Source: Endomicrobiales bacterium
Lineage (GTDB): Bacteria > Elusimicrobiota > Endomicrobiia > Endomicrobiales > JAFGGC01
Assembly: GCA_016930715.1 (NCBI GenBank)
Contig: JAFGGC010000001.1
Location: forward strand, 1-64,000
DNA length: 64,000 nucleotides
Direction of reading: 5' to 3'
Shown here: piece after piece, positions 15,001 through 18,694 of the stretch
Layout: every line of letters begins with the position of its first letter
Numbering within the stretch: position 1 is the stretch's first letter
Translations under genes and position numbers: made by a program
Notes under the pieces: generated by a model
Database searches by the model: none
What the model saw: the letters and a program-made list of their open reading frames with translations, nothing else
What the model was told of the DNA's origin: nothing

Positions 15001-17813
15001 TGCTGGTAGCGGCCGGGCTTGAGGAGTATCACGAGGTCCGTATCCGTGAAATAAAAATCTTCTTCCGTGTAAACGTCGCCGAGGAGCTCCGCTCGTATGT
15101 ATTCGATATCAGCCCTTCCTTCGGGCGTCTTGTAGCCGTATTCGGCGAAATTCGAAAGAGGCAGGTTGATGAATTCGCCTCGAAGCGCTTTGGCTTTTTT
15201 AACCGCGTCGAACCATAGGATGTTCCTGAACACGTCCTTTCCGCTCTTTGGGTCTTTGTTGTAAAGCGAATAGGGAAACTGGAACAGGTGCCTCGGGTCG
15301 GAATAGCCCTCGAAGCTTTCGTCTTTTCTCCAGTCGACCGGTTTGCCGTTCCTCGTGATCCTTTCACCGGAGACCAGCCAGCTCAACTCGTCCGTGATGT
15401 CTTGTTCGTTCTCAAGATCTATTATCCTTTCGTCCCGGATCTTAACGTCAATTATCCTCCTTGAACCGTCCCTGAAACCGGCGAATGCCGAATAATTCCT
15501 GTCCCCTATCGGTTCTTCAACCCTGTAGTGGAACCTGCCGTCGGCGTATATTATGTGCCTGCTCAAGTATCCGCCGTTACCGTTGCCGGTATAAGCCAGT
15601 ATTTTCGCGTCTGGCCCGTAAATTCCTTTTATCTCTTCTATATGGCGTTGTATCGTCCATTTGTTGATATGTTCGAACTCGCCTTCTCTCGTGAGTGACG
15701 GCTGGCAGGAGAATACCAGCCGGCGGCTGCCCGCCGGAGTGAAATTGAATATGCCTGTTCTCAGTTTTGCTTTCGAATCCGGCAGGATTCTTTCGGACAC
15801 ATCCGCGCCTGTCTGCGGAAGATACGAATTCAGAAGCCTCTGATAATCCCTTAACAGGCCTTTCAGCACTTCAACGGGCAGGGTACTGGCCATCTCATTG
15901 AAACGTTTTTTGGCTTCCGGTTCCGTACTTGCGAAATCCTGGCCCGACGCGGGTTCAACTTTTAATCCGGACGGCCTTCCGGGGTAGTAATTGTAAGCCC
16001 TTGTTTCCACGGCGGCCCCTCTTCTGACCGATATCGTGAAGCTATAGCCGTCCGCTTTTTTCACAATATGAAAAACAGAATCGAGCCCGCTTTCCCTGTT
16101 GATGTTGGAAAGGATCTTCCCGTTGATAATGGTTTCTATGTCCTCGACTGTCCGGTTTGCCGCAAGAAGGTTCTCAAGCACCGCACCGACGGCCACCCTA
16201 GCCTGGTAGTCGGCCGGGTTCTGTGACAGTAACAGCAGGGCGTAGGCGTTCTTGAGGACCTTCGCCTGTTCAAGCGCGATTTTTCTGTATGTTTTCTGCG
16301 CGAAGGAAACCTCGGAGGAAACATTAGGAGTGATGATCACGTACGGCACACCCCTGTCTTTCAGTATGTCCGCGAGCCCTTTTGAATGAAAACCGCCGGT
16401 TATGACTACCACTACGCGGGAGTTACTGATACGGTTTGACAGCTGCGTGCCTGAAATTTCCCTTTCGCTTTCTTTCTTGGGTTTTAGGCCGCCGCTTGCC
16501 TTCAGATACTTGATATTTTCGACGAAAACACCGTTCCTTCTGACGTTAGCTTCATAGAACCCCTTGAAAAGGCCGAAGTAGCGGTTGAGCTCGTCAAGGT
16601 TTTTCCCGCTCCTGTACTTAAGCCAGGTGCGCTTGAAGTCGCCGAGTTTCGAATTGAAGTATTCATAATCTTCTGGATTTATGCTGTTCGTGAAGTAATC
16701 CTTCAAGACGTCTGAATAATCTGAAAGGAACGCGATTTCGCGCTGGGTCTCGTTTTCACAAAGCGCATAACGCACTTCCTTCTCGAGCTTCTTCTCCTCT
16801 TTAAGCAGGGTCACGGGGTTTATTGCAGCGTCGGCGTCCTGAACCGCGCAAAGGCGCACGAACTCCGGGTACTTTCTGCCGAGCTCAACATCATATTTCC
16901 GCGCGAGACCGCCGATGAGACTGTAAAACCTGCCGGTGTCCTTGGAAGACGAATTGACTTCCTGTATCACCGCGTTAAAGACCCTGTACGGGACCTTCTG
17001 CTTGAGCACGCTCACCAGCTCCGTGAGCTCCTTTGATATCTTCTTGTAGTCCAGTTTTTCGGTGTCCTCAGCGCACTTAACGTAAGCCTTAACGCTGACG
17101 TATTCATTGAAACCGGCGCCGAGTTTCGCCGAATATTTTCCGAGAAGCGTGAAATACTTCTTCGCGTTCACGTTTCCCTTCCTGTAATCCGATATCAGCC
17201 TCTCTATCCTGTTCTGCTTCCCGGACAGGTATGTTTTCTTTAGGAAATCCACGTCATTCTGGACTTCCTCAAGTATCCTGCTCACCTGCTTGTCCGATTC
17301 GATTATTTCCGTGAGGCGTGAAAAATTGGCCTTGTACAACCGTTCGTTTTCCAGGCCTTTCAACAATTCCGGTTTTCCGGAAACCGCCGAATAGTACTCC
17401 GCCCCTGTCAGCCGGCCTTCGGCGATGAGAGATTCAAGCACGTCGTATTTCATTTTTTCGTCAGCGATGCCCTCAAGCCAGGCAGTGCTCACTCCTCCTG
17501 ACGCACCTTCGACGTAGACTTCCCCAAGCTCTTGTTTTTCGTTGAGAATTTGAAGTATTTTGGATATGTTCTTCTGGACTTCGGGGTTGCAGTGCAGGTC
17601 CTGTATGTTTATTACGAGCGTGCCGGCCTGCCCCGACAGGTCAATATCGCTTATTTTTGCCACTGACGGCGGCATAAAAAAACCGCCGAGCAGGGAACCG
17701 ATCTCCCTTGATTCGGCGGCGCGTTCCTTCGCGGCGTCAAATCCCCCGGCGGGAAAAGACGTCAGCAAAAAGGAAAAGGCGACGATAGACGACAGTATTT
17801 TTTTGCAGTTCAT
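1..17813 (-). CDS. Giant mosaic protein GP1, C-terminus beyond left edge (at least 5,937 aa)
   Basis: The frame opens at ATG 17811-17813 and reads without a stop to the window edge. Landmark motifs spread along its length (17589, 16386, 11628, 9276, 4062, 3345, 1539) all fall in one frame, so this is a single ORF missing only its 3' end. Residues 1-24 form a signal peptide (positive start, hydrophobic core SSIVAFSFLLTSFPAGG). The SD is weak (GAAGAAAA just before ATG), and an out-of-frame ATG lies 10 nt upstream. Domains from N to C, listed separately: TIKI/ChaN-like, module plus CBM48, methyltransferase-like, HExDEY module, UDP-sugar pyrophosphorylase-like, HExxH module, Maf, DUF89, Dus, second HExxH module, GH13, second HExDEY module, RelA/SpoT-like. 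Only one membrane-like helix is apparent (about 4790-4730). The function of the whole is unknown. A signal peptide ahead of normally cytoplasmic enzyme folds is odd. It follows the FtsH-like/lipoprotein pair across a MITE-like element. Confidence 0.93.
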   Translation of the reverse strand, partial: MNCKKILSSIVAFSFLLTSFPAGGFDAAKERAAESREIGSLLGGFFMPPSVAKISDIDLSGQAGTLVINIQDLHCNPEVQKNISKILQILNEKQELGEVYVEGASGGVSTAWLEGIADEKMKYDVLESLIAEGRLTGAEYYSAVSGKPELLKGLENERLYKANFSRLTEIIESDKQVSRILEEVQNDVDFLKKTYLSGKQNRIERLISDYRKGNVNAKKYFTLLGKYSAKLGAGFNEYVSVKAYVKCAEDTEKLDYKKISKELTELVSVLKQKVPYRVFNAVIQEVNSSSKDTGRFYSLIGGLARKYDVELGRKYPEFVRLCAVQDADAAINPVTLLKEEKKLEKEVRYALCENETQREIAFLSDYSDVLKDYFTNSINPEDYEYFNSKLGDFKRTWLKYRSGKNLDELNRYFGLFKGFYEANVRRNGVFVENIKYLKASGGLKPKKESEREISGTQLSNRISNSRVVVVITGGFHSKGLADILKDRGVPYVIITPNVSSEVSFAQKTYRKIALEQAKVLKNAYALLLLSQNPADYQARVAVGAVLENLLAANRTVEDIETIINGKILSNINRESGLDSVFHIVKKADGYSFTISVRRGAAVETRAYNYYPGRPSGLKVEPASGQDFASTEPEAKKRFNEMASTLPVEVLKGLLRDYQRLLNSYLPQTGADVSERILPDSKAKLRTGIFNFTPAGSRRLVFSCQPSLTREGEFEHINKWTIQRHIEEIKGIYGPDAKILAYTGNGNGGYLSRHIIYADGRFHYRVEEPIGDRNYSAFAGFRDGSRRIIDVKIRDERIIDLENEQDITDELSWLVSGERITRNGKPVDWRKDESFEGYSDPRHLFQFPYSLYNKDPKSGKDVFRNILWFDAVKKAKALRGEFINLPLSNFAEYGYKTPEGRADIEYIRAELLGDVYTEEDFYFTDTDLVILLKPGRYQHKTVGTTRTGSVKVFAVSSDDRQAGITFDELCERSADAGLSDSILLDNGGDVLVWTAEGTNIDSLAKREIFASMLFLVDIPAEEEPAKETGGATGTGVKVVFGGESIQDCVLMAGGKSYRHEKYFEPSKYGYGDSGHVFVDDSGKERLFIKPSKGNKYDMFFRMFEGMRTNIDLETVPRYSSYPNIGSFIYDGRTMLVYGSIFLAKPAHEDSAPHLSYFVFDTPYLTHYVKPEAETLASIFRYGIVPSDISELGTGDDLHPIYTSFELHHENSMPRTNKSFQIVIDPEKGYSDTFQAGYLESSFAGKDLHGIRTKFLPKEEYLKLTRAWKGEIQGDIVDPSRFRCIVLNMNEDERGRFLEEWKWLVKEGFVFDLPMYDGRTGLIVHSPVPLVEHTFTYKPVKTETQVFVAGSFNAWQPGTLRMKWAADEGVYRLTVKLPEGQNKYKFIVDGEWVDDKSVYASEDDGLGGRNSLVYIEKPDIMRITAIAARNLPETAKRVGGQIAKSTQEQLRLFLGQGETTVLTVPKEEIRTASVSDSQVRPFAAHSANQVIGPLKLNEDDVYAELAGGPGTAAVAASCKVKDSVYVDIAGQNIPIVTKLAEHANDPFVLDYLLFGSGGKNIQQYLETIRDRRKHPAQNLRIIQGDIRSLPMDSDSVTKVSLINTFVWLDADGVNKCLEEILRVTRAGGLMHIKHDIPALAKGFKEKFVRFAADRGVELAAVEDTEIGGTVYEVRYKGMKTFAITDPQELLDILEIKDPLEGQTIYGRAIDVFCKQHGLFLPYPMRRETFEQREFDSLMSGARSWTLKAVEDYINAYAARMTNEKDRAQLEKWVQDLKRAARKQGAPQVKSLITRTGPLAWAGEGNIFRAEQVARAGRLFGSVDISGMALKDLPFIPVDDKGDVRMDLLLWLTKTGKDGIPPEEYYSAKKVPLSRLPELKSPKPAPPVQLELFPYKMTFADYHRQALGFRYEQLIKMVFKYLLSTVSGPASVDRLQDMAKRIAARMFIDTVTIHEEAPHYLPNADVVPFIPLASKIRMAVLEYAGQSGGKLTLPRPDKLEVKVVKGEFFIVGEDRGGLGYASVSIENGRNVFYVTEGFLKKLLERAPPEQDALVEELVAHEMDEYLYLKDRLQEKYFDYHELTEGKYPNIFRFAEEAVAAYIESENIVKSILGTKDFAIEPAEIETPYRTRLPAGGTLEERYIAAQEVLSSIGQEGLLEDWDVLSNRQRDRLLSDIEQVDWRLFDELMSSAHSSAGKQRPKNFRFIEPKNPDIAGQDVIKAGRDVLTAGANEDPGLDTAKYGCLVVCGGTGSGVRGAEGLSDDDPKGFMKIAPLSGETMYQSIVKEVAAAAKAYGHSKTYPIGFMVSRRTKEKTIRYLQALEEWDEIKDRVIFVEQMHLPVIGSKTREVVMASPYELALSGAGHGDAFDYALNPEAGVRGITWSEDEGRFIETDVVRWYKGFGVENVQYMDVDNPLKPVADEVILGYHATTRDPASERSGRAHITLALVKKTQWDEERRTFTDRLGNVVVVNGGKESIDYGDASDAVNASPYGDPSIRVVTLDSLKGSKETPWTLVKNKGDAAFVYHKWFVGLLEGGRTRPAAGFLMRHAPLDLCANKQLIGVDKFERSSGNKKRYGVEIGYDADDVFAPVKKAEDIPIAKEKQSNYWKRLVEQVFPGLKIPGFVMLELPKSAKFMRPDELKQKLSDLDFIGRIDRLAEAGGGLLVKETAGQWTAEELPGTDAERSSFADARDAETADGFIGEYESVKVERFKENPDGLVHITLIAKRRYSSKIETIFLSGHRAPADYLNQDMLFVDREPGSNVFRAIGDYLASKPQIDDIILDECFVLIGPKTVDLGYRSGRGYEGVDLLPSEFGGIGIADGPNGKPLRAIRRELYESPVARFHEIAHIANSLGLLPTHRVLSEVTNKDICRRMYDQKIDDNDSEPIKFHYAIRAFQSEHLQAEDEALTKTIRKYIILFGEVVDANKLKEFWDKYGEIGNSREIIQYVGMVEYVVDRISWMLDRGIPVKEMLLAEVIGGQWEARPNKGEVILASPPSPRNYIMREIFENVTRVTPQVEELGRKGLSYENSAMVSALAKALYVLEQGGAGVVVGMDTIISDSHGPVPRIETEQEAVEKLRSYAGNRVSVVTGICIIDSESGKVTLDYGKTYVHFKKLNERVNKTKIRTIVESEPEKYGYLSPLLEKDRVTTSDIISAYAAEGKPLRQGGAFAIQDRDIFLVIDHVEGFPLTVVGLPDDLVLNMVQDYGVKRKRKIQDMERRYWPEQYERDKIHHENAKQLEARKISERDTKRVLGQTIDRLRLVRRSLDLQPEVESDLNAFMVYYLKLIEMSKTMYHFYDAVRFANIMIRRLERVQKAGGLTAETIRIMEQLKIITEKYKLNENGFDRRTWNSSTGPPLEEQTALHIALDRLGNIFFDWDRAVKETQIDMSRIKKAGDIEEDYLTFIYGSQRRHARSPVVDPSKPSKRYSIYESDSDGRFYHYDQDRRRKYELLKNGLNEFGEFMGGIDPRLMESADLWGNIAHTMNRIARGNIESDLSRGAGVQPKDTVVVDDRKELIDLMKAKMKEGGSKTPEVIVAMDNAGAEAFYVLWQVYLLLNLGFKVTLLGKSQPMLQSDATYLDIQLMIPYFNGFIREKFGADAPLLSDYLNKGLAIDAADNRADLKKAVKKQKPEYVMLIGEMWYGHLVGINELREPPFTADVNIKDTYVVQEKKGQSDVYDKTVVFSVHTHKNHRQKLAVLVDTFEGSDSWQAPSARTIGWQVYQIFKPQTWQKAYTEYKIKGCARLSELSDTAKGELKKKLVTVCRTRAANKEDERNADQYDFKENWISEDEVEYTYSSPVKYVKIHIKPDRLIVTIKVDYGPEKMRVHQGIWDTVATKIPCSARDVLMENKFLNKHGTGSILTDAEEKIVIEDVEILDTEGITAFKPRSMVLDVSLPVGSIGGKLNEGFKLDEYYVNPEMVGEPGSIKGILWVQIVKRHDGGLGDVRSIVPARYDREKGTIDFLVTNPPGALQIAGVLAWHKDAGAEVVTLTTPDWYVDLRDEEHLARERSGKITFERKKFDPSMLPKVLPGPVDNETMYPKRVLLAQDCGVQIAYSDLMKVGNIYTQVHVYNKRYYWSDVMFRSGLPRLDISSNESHTAIQLSGPHSIPEHLNVLGLFDSGDQKIVDAYVIAAKLAVLNGATSIDINTGCPSLEQFGGGPALYNRQALLEKIIREIKKAVGEDVPVSVKMRLLQEEDENKVLVPSDKKTSEFVNRVVDAGASWVVIHTRTKNEQFDTVKPRDARTKWPLLAYIKREAPERTYIFGNGQVSTIDDAAGMIKASESGAEGGGVAIDGVMVASKMLTDPLVIPRIENFLRNGTRPSDPTYSEKLKVVLKNLSYESWLWIASVEVFYALISVVAGRYTSYFPTKDKKLSAPKTIEELAIKQVADAVSSSREENDEAEVVKIGEVVEDMLTGESSKNHRFNFTDEQIARLRDLTRPEETADGCIGKFERVSVSEFREYPEGRVAMVVTVLPIGAAHEEDIVIYGRRAPPSFLKEDLEFLDSQKPVVRVAFARLQKFLSEDPQLDDIIFDRAEFVTGSRLVPEDLLGLGLGPGPHNARPMRVLHESIANDPVARFHELAHIMNALWKISVPDIQSFVTGVDEDIYQKLYLDKIGPGSPESVKFHYILRAFQRLYFTDEDRALTGTIKRERVESRHERAQVGPVYQINALAYGAKRGEDGSIIPGTAELLLEEIDGIGGKYKDVYLVGLLPVGDLVTRMSRGERIGNDAETPFYTLYEDEYNKVLKEDVGTGKSREGPAKKRLVIYQPWQGNIEFNGSPFAVFNDRGINPQWGKFTDLFRIRDRLARKGSRVYVDVVPNHIGIDNLWLKENWGDTIHIKLSRTLGEELEQIDDEDFFNEQRLRELGVYDRLHRALKRHGMDLNPDNHHFFVYYTVPGDRSSRILIAHGRDPNFEGWVDTAQLDYSKETVRRYILDTIRFWAKMGINVRLDMLNLLDREAFRKLWHPESTAFYEHWPRDIYEEVSEILDEYPRLVIIAEAYGDIVEYLRELHPRFVVFNKGIRDSIVQGDVQAVRRYLMSPTSQMERDVHFLATHDINEPNAWSRGKDFIKAALALYATIPGVFYLHYRTAQGLDQMPIQQLVDKTGVSADEEMQKWCGSLVAKTALAEIKRGDLYVCDTSNPNLLAYARKLGHRRTLVVINITNAPQKGHVFLPPDWKTQLPRNYVFADVFYELKRPETKGRSGVEPEYVYPGSEIARNGIYIELDPEDAHIFKISEQFSIKKILQEAAGGLEPVVHVTAYGEGIEKLINGLINDSAPMNALLGRFLLRPSVSLARKLVKSGMLGVSEGGAAERIRIAMALAIENREKGLFSGVEGSPRTILQVVEMEDPALIKDPKSCMLASLGVETNKMFTGNEQKFMFIAHGALLRYIERLIDTGTVPGGFGSVDEFIQTLVEHELDEYLALNGAEGPEFADFRFTAKRDNFSVSAEAFHHYIELVSGSEASGKLEDYAQDHEVDIGRLRSIAKQEKLLRLLPEILASAKAKEPALKTGYYETVDFPEERKILEDIVSAYKDNHPGESGQMIREAFSVAAKLNGRDKADFEIRLQMAKDVASWKGSDLAVAAALLSGVNLGAAPARNVLRETSLLNKRLDKVKSAIAAYEKIDLEVPYVDGKTIPKIKGDRTIQNYIGMVVKMTRGNPDAMLLLMAGKLRSLIRIKDERERRARFLEIQHIYVPFCMSMAQYGISEVLRDESLRLFDPYEYQRVKSAVERLIGMKYGEAKNALETMRKRLLSQLANEGVSGDVTARLKGICSIWEKITSSREALYFEVVSLKDIFGMSVVVSEQQLSKARDVVDNWLFSKGGKAFTEIVKESQYGELEKGFDRIKYNFNVADEKGHLPFELCVYDKANFNKYLGMRDEASQFRAMPHWVYKYGKPVMREGDRFVVEIEFPKDSGKAAETANQTFIASDLVF
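110..1010 (-). other. GP1 RelA/SpoT-like (Rsh) domain, degenerate
   Basis: The order follows Rsh enzymes. NYIGMVVKMTRGNPDAMLLLMAGKLRSLIRIKD corresponds to the HD half (normally DiRv-x-liKLADRlHN). EIQHIYVPFCMSMAQYGISEVLRDE corresponds to iyaPlAxrLGi-x-ElEdl, and PYEYQRV follows. VTARLKGICSIWEKI corresponds to the ppGpp-synthetase loop R-x-K-x3-S-x3-K, and LKDIFGMSVVV to i-Di-a-R-v-v. A late MPHWVYKYG corresponds to aaHW-YK. The HD metal residues and the YqSLHt segment are lost, so it is probably not a functional hydrolase and perhaps not a synthetase. The frame continues past the left edge. Confidence 0.7.
1470..1700 (-). other. GP1 HExDEY module, copy 2
   Basis: KFMFIAHGALLRYIERL, then a Gly-rich turn, then FIQTLVEHELDEYLAL with HELDEY at 1539-1556, then EFADFRFTAKRD and a helix (AEAFHHYIEL). 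It matches copy 1 of GP1 and the GP2 copy around the HE-x-DE core and the downstream aromatic-Asp segment. It lies between GH13 and the RelA/SpoT-like domain. Confidence 0.5.
2090..3840 (-). other. GP1 GH13 alpha-amylase-family domain with intact catalytic residues
   Basis: All four GH13 signature regions are present in order: region I VYVDVVPNHIG (3345-3365 holds VDVVPNH), region II GINVRLDMLNLL (nucleophile Asp), region III LVIIAEAYGD (general-acid Glu) and region IV FLATHDINEPN (transition-state Asp after His). The barrel begins near YQINALAYGAKR and ends with a beta domain around LVVINITNAPQKG. Family members hydrolyse or transfer alpha-1,4/1,6-glucans. The conserved triad means activity is plausible. 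The pairing with CBM48 upstream in the same chain suggests an alpha-glucan substrate. Confidence 0.88.
3850..4500 (-). other. GP1 HExxH metalloprotease-like module, copy 2 (HELAH)
   Basis: It repeats copy 1 in the same order: CIGKFERVSVSEFREYPEG, GRRAPPSFL, EDPQLDDIIFDRAEF, then DPVARFHELAHIMNALW with HELAH at 4062-4076, and KFHYILRAFQ. The two copies are about 5.2 kb apart, with Maf, DUF89 and Dus between them, so the whole block may have been inserted between duplicated modules, or the module duplicated around it. Copy 2 stands directly before the GH13 domain. Confidence 0.66.
4870..5720 (-). other. GP1 tRNA-dihydrouridine synthase (Dus)-like domain
   Basis: VLLAQDCGVQIAYSDLMKVG matches the Dus N-terminal APM-GvtD segment. 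The core reads NGATSIDINTGCPSLEQFGGG, including the catalytic Cys after TG, then VPVSVKMRL (FMN/substrate Lys), WVVIHTRTK (His), YIFGNGQV (GNGdi) and an Asp-Gly-Val-Met segment. Dus enzymes reduce uridine in tRNA using FMN and NADPH. Every core residue I can check is conserved, so this looks less decayed than most domains here. Its tRNA substrate would not be reachable if GP1 is fully exported. Confidence 0.8.
6860..7500 (-). other. GP1 DUF89 / ARMT1-like metal-dependent phosphatase domain
   Basis: MESADLWGNIAHTMNRI matches the DUF89 helical segment (LWGNxxDLS). It is followed by PEVIVAMDNAGAEAFYVLW (the metal-binding DN-x-G motif), a LLLNLGFKVTLLGKSQP strand-loop, SDATYLD (second acidic metal-site motif), and PEYVMLIGEMWYGHLVGI near the end (family: isKGm-NyE). 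DUF89 proteins are Mn/Ni/Co-dependent damage-control phosphatases acting on phosphometabolites. The core Asp and Asn residues are present. The domain follows the Maf domain, another house-cleaning activity, after a helical linker. Confidence 0.68.
8205..8875 (-). other. GP1 Maf-like nucleotide pyrophosphatase domain
   Basis: GEVILASPPSPRNYIMREI matches the Maf start LASxSPRR. It is followed by PQVEE, a KALYVLEQ helix, VVVGMDTIISD (Maf G-x-DT), EQEAVEKLRSYAGNRVSVVTGICII (Maf A-x2-L-x2-L-G-x2-H-x-V-x-TG), KTYVHFKKLN, then GGAFAIQDRDIFLVIDHVEGFPLTVVGLP (Maf aGgYgIQ, the ie-G-y-V-GLP end). Maf proteins hydrolyse modified or canonical NTPs. The second Arg of the SPRR loop is Asn and the KP lysine is missing, so activity may be altered. 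A Maf domain inside a giant exported-type protein is, to my knowledge, unusual. Confidence 0.75.
9050..9820 (-). other. GP1 HExxH metalloprotease-like module, copy 1 (HEIAH)
   Basis: A beta-rich front part (FIGEYESVKVERFKENPDG, then HRAPADYL) leads to SKPQIDDIILDE, then PVARFHEIAHIANSLG with HEIAH at 9276-9290, and an Ile-Lys-Phe-His-Tyr stretch with AFQ. HExxH is the zinc-binding and catalytic motif of zincin peptidases. A third ligand is not certain, although KFHYAIRAF follows about 45 residues later. Copy 2 at 4500-3850 matches it block for block. The DNA from about 9480 to 8900 is noticeably AT-richer than its flanks. Confidence 0.65.
10260..11120 (-). other. GP1 UDP-sugar pyrophosphorylase-like (UDPGP) domain
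   Basis: Starts with LVVCGGTGSGVRG and DPKGFMKI, which match the uridylyltransferase glycine-rich loop plus PKG. A helix-strand region ends in VIFVEQ, then SPYELALSGAGHGDAF corresponds to the PdGxGG segment, and GVENVQYMDVDNPLKPVAD to the Gi-x-hVDN-l-x-aDP metal/sugar-binding strand. In the known family (UTP-glucose-1-phosphate and UDP-HexNAc pyrophosphorylases) these bind UTP and sugar phosphate. GP1 keeps the PKG lysine, unlike the GP2 copies, so this copy is the likelier active one. It lies between HExDEY copy 1 and the HEIAH module. Confidence 0.72.
11515..11840 (-). other. GP1 HExDEY module, copy 1
   Basis: A roughly 110-residue module: LEVKVVKGEFFIVGED, VTEGFL, LERAPP, then LVAHEMDEYLYL with HEMDEY at 11628-11645, then YFDYHEL and a FRFAEEA helix. 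GP2 has the same chain (IEIVKGDMIAVGKD, IAEGFL, ARAPP, LHDLDEL at 25468-25485, FADYHEF, EIFEYAKE), and GP1 has a further copy ending in HELDEY (1539-1556). The motif differs from a classical HExxH zinc site because the second His is replaced by an acidic or aromatic residue. No family is recognised. In both giants it follows the CBM48 block at a distance. Confidence 0.6.
12880..13340 (-). other. GP1 class I SAM-methyltransferase-like domain
   Basis: The sequence reads YAELAGGPGTAAVAASC (motif I, E-x-GxGxG-like), VYVDIAGQN (second acidic strand), then a GDIRSLPMDSDSVTKV segment typical of motif III/IV, VSLINTFVWLD, and EEILRVTRAGGLMHIKHD (motif VI, a helix followed by a strand after GG). This is the order and spacing of Rossmann-like SAM methyltransferases. 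No substrate can be inferred. It follows the CBM48 domain directly, and GP2 lacks it at the equivalent place. Confidence 0.65.
13590..14750 (-). other. GP1 shared module followed by CBM48/AMPK-type glycan-binding domain
   Basis: The first part (about 14750-13870) matches a GP2 segment: YGSIFLAKPA / YGNVMLAKPA, then THYV / SHYV with an Ile-Phe and Gly helix, then CIVLNM / GIVINI and FDLPMYDGRTG / PDLPIYDGASG. It may be an ADP-ribosyltransferase-like fold, which is only a guess. The second part (about 13860-13590) is a clear CBM48/AMPK glycogen-binding domain: VFVAGSFNAWQP, a Trp-containing strand, LPEGQNKYKFIVDGEWVDD, and a final GGRNSLVYI. The family binds alpha-1,4/1,6-glucans through aromatic residues, and the key Trp and Lys positions look intact. 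The same two-part block occurs in GP2 at 27220-25990. Confidence 0.8.
16290..17640 (-). other. GP1 N-terminal TIKI/ChaN-like domain (shared with GP2)
   Basis: Residues about 60-510 of GP1. Visible anchors are NIQDLHC (17589-17609), an acidic YVEGA strand shortly after it, an ANVRRNGVFVENI helix, and VITGGFHSKGL with GGFH at 16386-16397, followed by TPNV. The same anchors occur in the same order and at similar spacing in GP2. The layout of an early His motif, a strand ending in Glu, an R/N-rich helix and a late GxxH motif resembles the TIKI/TraB/ChaN/EreA clan (heme-binding or hydrolase fold). That assignment is inference; homology between the two giants is directly visible. It sits right after the signal peptide, so it should be extracytoplasmic. 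Confidence 0.5.
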
Positions 17814-17823
17814 TTTTCTTCAT

Positions 17824-17937
17824 AAGTAGGGACAGCGCCTACTTATTTTTAATTTCTATTGATGCATTATGCACAGATACAGAATGCACAAGATGCAATA
17901 TTAAGCCTCAATCAATAAGTAGGCGCTGTCCCTACTT
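17824..17937. mobile_element. MITE/REP-like element with perfect 24-bp terminal inverted repeats
   Basis: Positions 17824-17847 and 17914-17937 are exact reverse complements (AAGTAGGGACAGCGCCTACT plus TATT). Each arm is itself a small hairpin (AAGTAGG/CCTACTT around GACAGCG). The 66-bp centre is AT-rich and holds no ORF. This resembles REP/MITE sequences moved in trans by TnpA-REP-type transposases; no transposase is present here. The right arm supplies the last codons of the lipoprotein gene and the left arm ends 10 bp before the GP1 start codon, so it occupies nearly the whole gap. Confidence 0.8.
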
Positions 17938-18694
17938 TTATCGTGAAATCGGCTCCCTTGCCGGAGACCTTCACCTTTCTGGTTTCATATCCGAGGTATT
18001 TCTTGTTTATTTTCTCGGCCTGTTTTATGAGTGTATCCTCGAAAAACGAGAAAAGTTCCGGGGTCAGCTTGTTGGTCAGTTCCACGTCGAGCTCGCCGTC
18101 CCTGAAATCCTTGTATCTCAGCTGGATACTGCCGAGGATTATCCCCAGAAAAGGGTTGTTCCGGGAAAGCATGTTCATCTGCGACACGACGAGCCTGCCG
18201 ACGAATTCCGGCATGGTAAGCTCCCTGTCCATCCTGTCCATATCACCGTAGCGGGCGTCTTCGGACGTGTCTATCTCAAGCACCAGCCTGTCCTCGTAGT
18301 CGGAACGCGAAATCTTCTGATAAAGATAGTATTTTATGTCGTCCAGACGCTGTATTATCCTCAAGTGCAGCTTGTAGGTGGGGTGGCTGGCGACAAGGAC
18401 CAGGAACCTTATTTTCGCGTCGCTCGAGAGCGAGACCCTCGTTATCGTGAGAGACGCCCCCTGCACCTTCTTGAGTATGTCCGTCAGGGCTTTCTGTTCC
18501 GTGGTGATAAGGTTCGCCAGCTGTATCTTCAAATATAGCGTTTCGCCAACGAGTTTCGCCTCGCCGTCGAGACCGTATTCCTTCTTGACGAGTTTTTTCA
18601 CTGCGTCGGGAACCATCGCCCTGGGGTACGAAGGCTTGCATCCGGATAAGCCGGCAAGGACGAATACCGCGCACAGGAACAGGCATTTCCTCAT
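17912..18694 (-). CDS. Lipoprotein of unknown function (260 aa)
   Basis: The N-terminus [19 protein letters not shown] is a lipoprotein signal peptide with lipobox LSGC at residues 16-19, so the mature protein should start at Cys19 and be lipid-anchored. The rest (about 240 residues) is mixed alpha/beta with conserved-looking charged segments but no motif I recognise. The start ATG (18692-18694) overlaps the FtsH-like stop by 4 nt (ATGA), which implies translational coupling and a shared transcript. The last eight codons (VGTAPTY and stop) are encoded by the right inverted repeat of the MITE-like element, so the original C-terminus was probably replaced when the element landed. Confidence 0.9.
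   Translation of the reverse strand: MRKCLFLCAVFVLAGLSGCKPSYPRAMVPDAVKKLVKKEYGLDGEAKLVGETLYLKIQLANLITTEQKALTDILKKVQGASLTITRVSLSSDAKIRFLVLVASHPTYKLHLRIIQRLDDIKYYLYQKISRSDYEDRLVLEIDTSEDARYGDMDRMDRELTMPEFVGRLVVSQMNMLSRNNPFLGIILGSIQLRYKDFRDGELDVELTNKLTPELFSFFEDTLIKQAEKINKKYLGYETRKVKVSGKGADFTIKVGTAPTY

Noticed and set aside
17813-17823. ATG at 17821-17823 as start of GP1
   Set aside because: It is out of frame with the long ORF (10 nt offset).
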